NCBI GenBank assembly: GCA_964596535.1
Contig: CAZQUR010000013.1
Coordinates: forward strand, 1-40,271
Source of the DNA: GCA-002779465 sp964596535
GTDB taxonomy: Bacteria; Desulfobacterota; Desulfobacteria; Desulfobacterales; UBA2156
Reading direction: 5' to 3'
DNA: 40,271 nucleotides
Shown: positions 39,271 through 40,271 of the stretch, piece by piece
Numbering within the stretch: the stretch's first letter is position 1
Layout of the letters: the number at the start of each line of letters is the position of its first letter
Position numbers and translations under genes: made by a program
Notes under the pieces: generated by a model
Database searches by the model: none
Told to the model about the DNA's origin: nothing
The model's input: the letters and a program-made list of their open reading frames with translations, nothing else

Positions 39271-40271
39271 TCCTGGCTTTCCCGGCCCATGGCCCGGTCC
39301 AGGGAGGCCTTGGCGATCTTGAACGCATACAGGGCACGGTAATAGTTGGTCATGGCTCGGGAAAGGAGTGTCCGGGCATCAAAGACTTCCAAAGAGATGG
39401 CCATCTGCGCCTTGTACCGTTCCTGGGTGATCCGGAAGTTTTCCTTGGCCTGCTCAATGGCTTTTTCAGCCGTGACGATGGCCTTTTCGGACTCCACGGT
39501 CTTCAGATAGGCCTCGGTCACTTCCAGGTGGATCCGGTCCAACAGCGCCGCCTTCCGGTGCCGGGCCTGCTGGAGGCGGCTCAGGCGCTCCTGGATGCCG
39601 TAATGGGTCCGGCCCCACTGCCACAGATCCCAAGAGGCCACCGCCTTCACATTCCAGCCGCTGGCATCGCTGTAAATCCCCGCACCCCCTGCCGCGTCCC
39701 AGTCGGTTCCCTCCTGGTAATAACTCCAGGACAGATTCACGGACGGATAAAGATCCTTTTTCGCAAGCGCCACATCCGTTTCCGCCAATTCCACCTCCAG
39801 CTCGGCCTGCTGGAGTTCGAGCCGCTTTTCTTCCGCGGTTTCGAGGCATTCGTTCAAACCGGAGGTCAACGGCGCGTAGTCACGGATATCCGTGACGGCC
39901 ACCGGCCCGGTGACGGGTCGGCGCAGCAGGGTGTTCAGGTTGGCTTTGGCCACATCCACACCGTTTCTGGCTCCCAAAAGTTCCTGGCGGGCGTTGGCCA
40001 GTTCCACCTGGGCCTTCAAAAGATCATTCAGGGGGGTCATCCCCACGTTGTAAAACTGTTGGGCCACCGCTTCCTGGTTTTCGCTCAAAGCCACCGCTTC
40101 CTGGGCCACTTCCAGCAGTTTTTGGGCCCGGAGCAGCGTAAAATAAACCTCCTTGGCCGCCAGGACGACGTCCTGGCGTGTGAGACCTTCTCCCACCTTG
40201 GCCGCTTCCAGCCGCATCTTTGAAGCCTCGTAGCGATTCCGTATGGAAAATCCGGTGAACAGGGGCTGGGT
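39267..40271 (-). CDS. TolC-family outer-membrane efflux protein (partial, 5' end outside window)
   Basis: The frame runs from the right edge to a TGA at 39267-39269, 334 codons, without a start. It begins TQPLFTGFSIRNRYEASKMRLE, the TolC-type 'QPLF.G' strand followed by long amphipathic helices. The repeated helical hairpin (LARQ-like ...YFTLLRAQKLLEVAQEAVALSENQEAVAQQFY and the later VTEAYLKTVESEKAIVTAEKAIEQAKENFRIT) is the outer-membrane efflux protein pattern. It forms a trimeric channel for efflux or type I secretion. Overlap with ftsE (ATGA) indicates one operon, an unusual pairing. Confidence 0.9.
   Translation of the reverse strand, partial: TQPLFTGFSIRNRYEASKMRLEAAKVGEGLTRQDVVLAAKEVYFTLLRAQKLLEVAQEAVALSENQEAVAQQFYNVGMTPLNDLLKAQVELANARQELLGARNGVDVAKANLNTLLRRPVTGPVAVTDIRDYAPLTSGLNECLETAEEKRLELQQAELEVELAETDVALAKKDLYPSVNLSWSYYQEGTDWDAAGGAGIYSDASGWNVKAVASWDLWQWGRTHYGIQERLSRLQQARHRKAALLDRIHLEVTEAYLKTVESEKAIVTAEKAIEQAKENFRITQERYKAQMAISLEVFDARTLLSRAMTNYYRALYAFKIAKASLDRAMGRESQE

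Overview
The window looks like a scaffold from an anaerobic Desulfobacterota (deltaproteobacterial) genome, probably a metagenome assembly. It is GC-rich and carries an ahbC-hemB-ahbD siroheme-to-heme cluster, a tungsten/molybdenum aldehyde:ferredoxin oxidoreductase, an MttB-superfamily methyltransferase and a likely selenocysteine peroxiredoxin. That combination is typical of sulfate reducers and their relatives. Three 100-N scaffold gaps (7653-7752, 14717-14816, 30247-30346) are each flanked by identical 55-nt contig ends. They therefore look like unmerged overlaps, not missing sequence. Removing 155 nt at each site restores two intact genes.

Layout: 1-140 is the start of a PAS-type sensor protein (minus). 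649-2621 encodes a ferric-reductase-like flavocytochrome and a secreted YceI protein (plus). 2757-6120 is an AOR/MttB-like operon (minus). 6345-8431 is a patchwork holding a small membrane protein, a rhodanese-ferritin fusion, tandem 34-nt repeats, an FMN-binding PNPOx protein, hairpins resembling IS200/IS605 ends and a decayed gene tail. 8658-9353 is a family 2 glycosyltransferase (minus). 9563-16580 is a tightly packed plus-strand block: NlpC/P60 lipoprotein, hypE, apbE, rimO, a polyprenyl diphosphate synthase, a FlgT_N-like secreted protein and pgsA. tRNA-His and tRNA-Arg follow. 17280-20148 holds a secreted trypsin-like protease with a long insertion, a SAM methyltransferase and an amidohydrolase.

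Between 20848 and 21161 there is no convincing protein gene. It holds two phased operator-like palindromes, an AT-rich spacer, a good sigma-54 promoter and, about 45 nt after the predicted start, a strong intrinsic terminator on the same strand. I read this as an enhancer-controlled small RNA of about 65 nt with a UCUCCUU anti-Shine-Dalgarno segment. It is the best candidate for an undescribed element here.

22231-27381 carries a ClpX-like unfoldase lacking the zinc-binding domain, then ahbC, hemB and ahbD. hemB makes porphobilinogen at the start of tetrapyrrole synthesis, and AhbC and AhbD perform the last two steps of heme formation through siroheme. A CBS/ACT regulator and a YchF-type GTPase (minus) follow. 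29427-33742 is a peroxide-defence operon on the minus strand: perR, katG, bacterioferritin, selenocysteine peroxiredoxin. A Fur/PerR box overlaps the perR promoter. KatG and bacterioferritin are themselves heme proteins. The window ends with a minus-strand envelope and division operon: a TolC-type protein (cut by the edge), ftsE, ftsX, a degenerate EnvC-type LytM activator, CtpA and a YibQ-type polysaccharide deacetylase.
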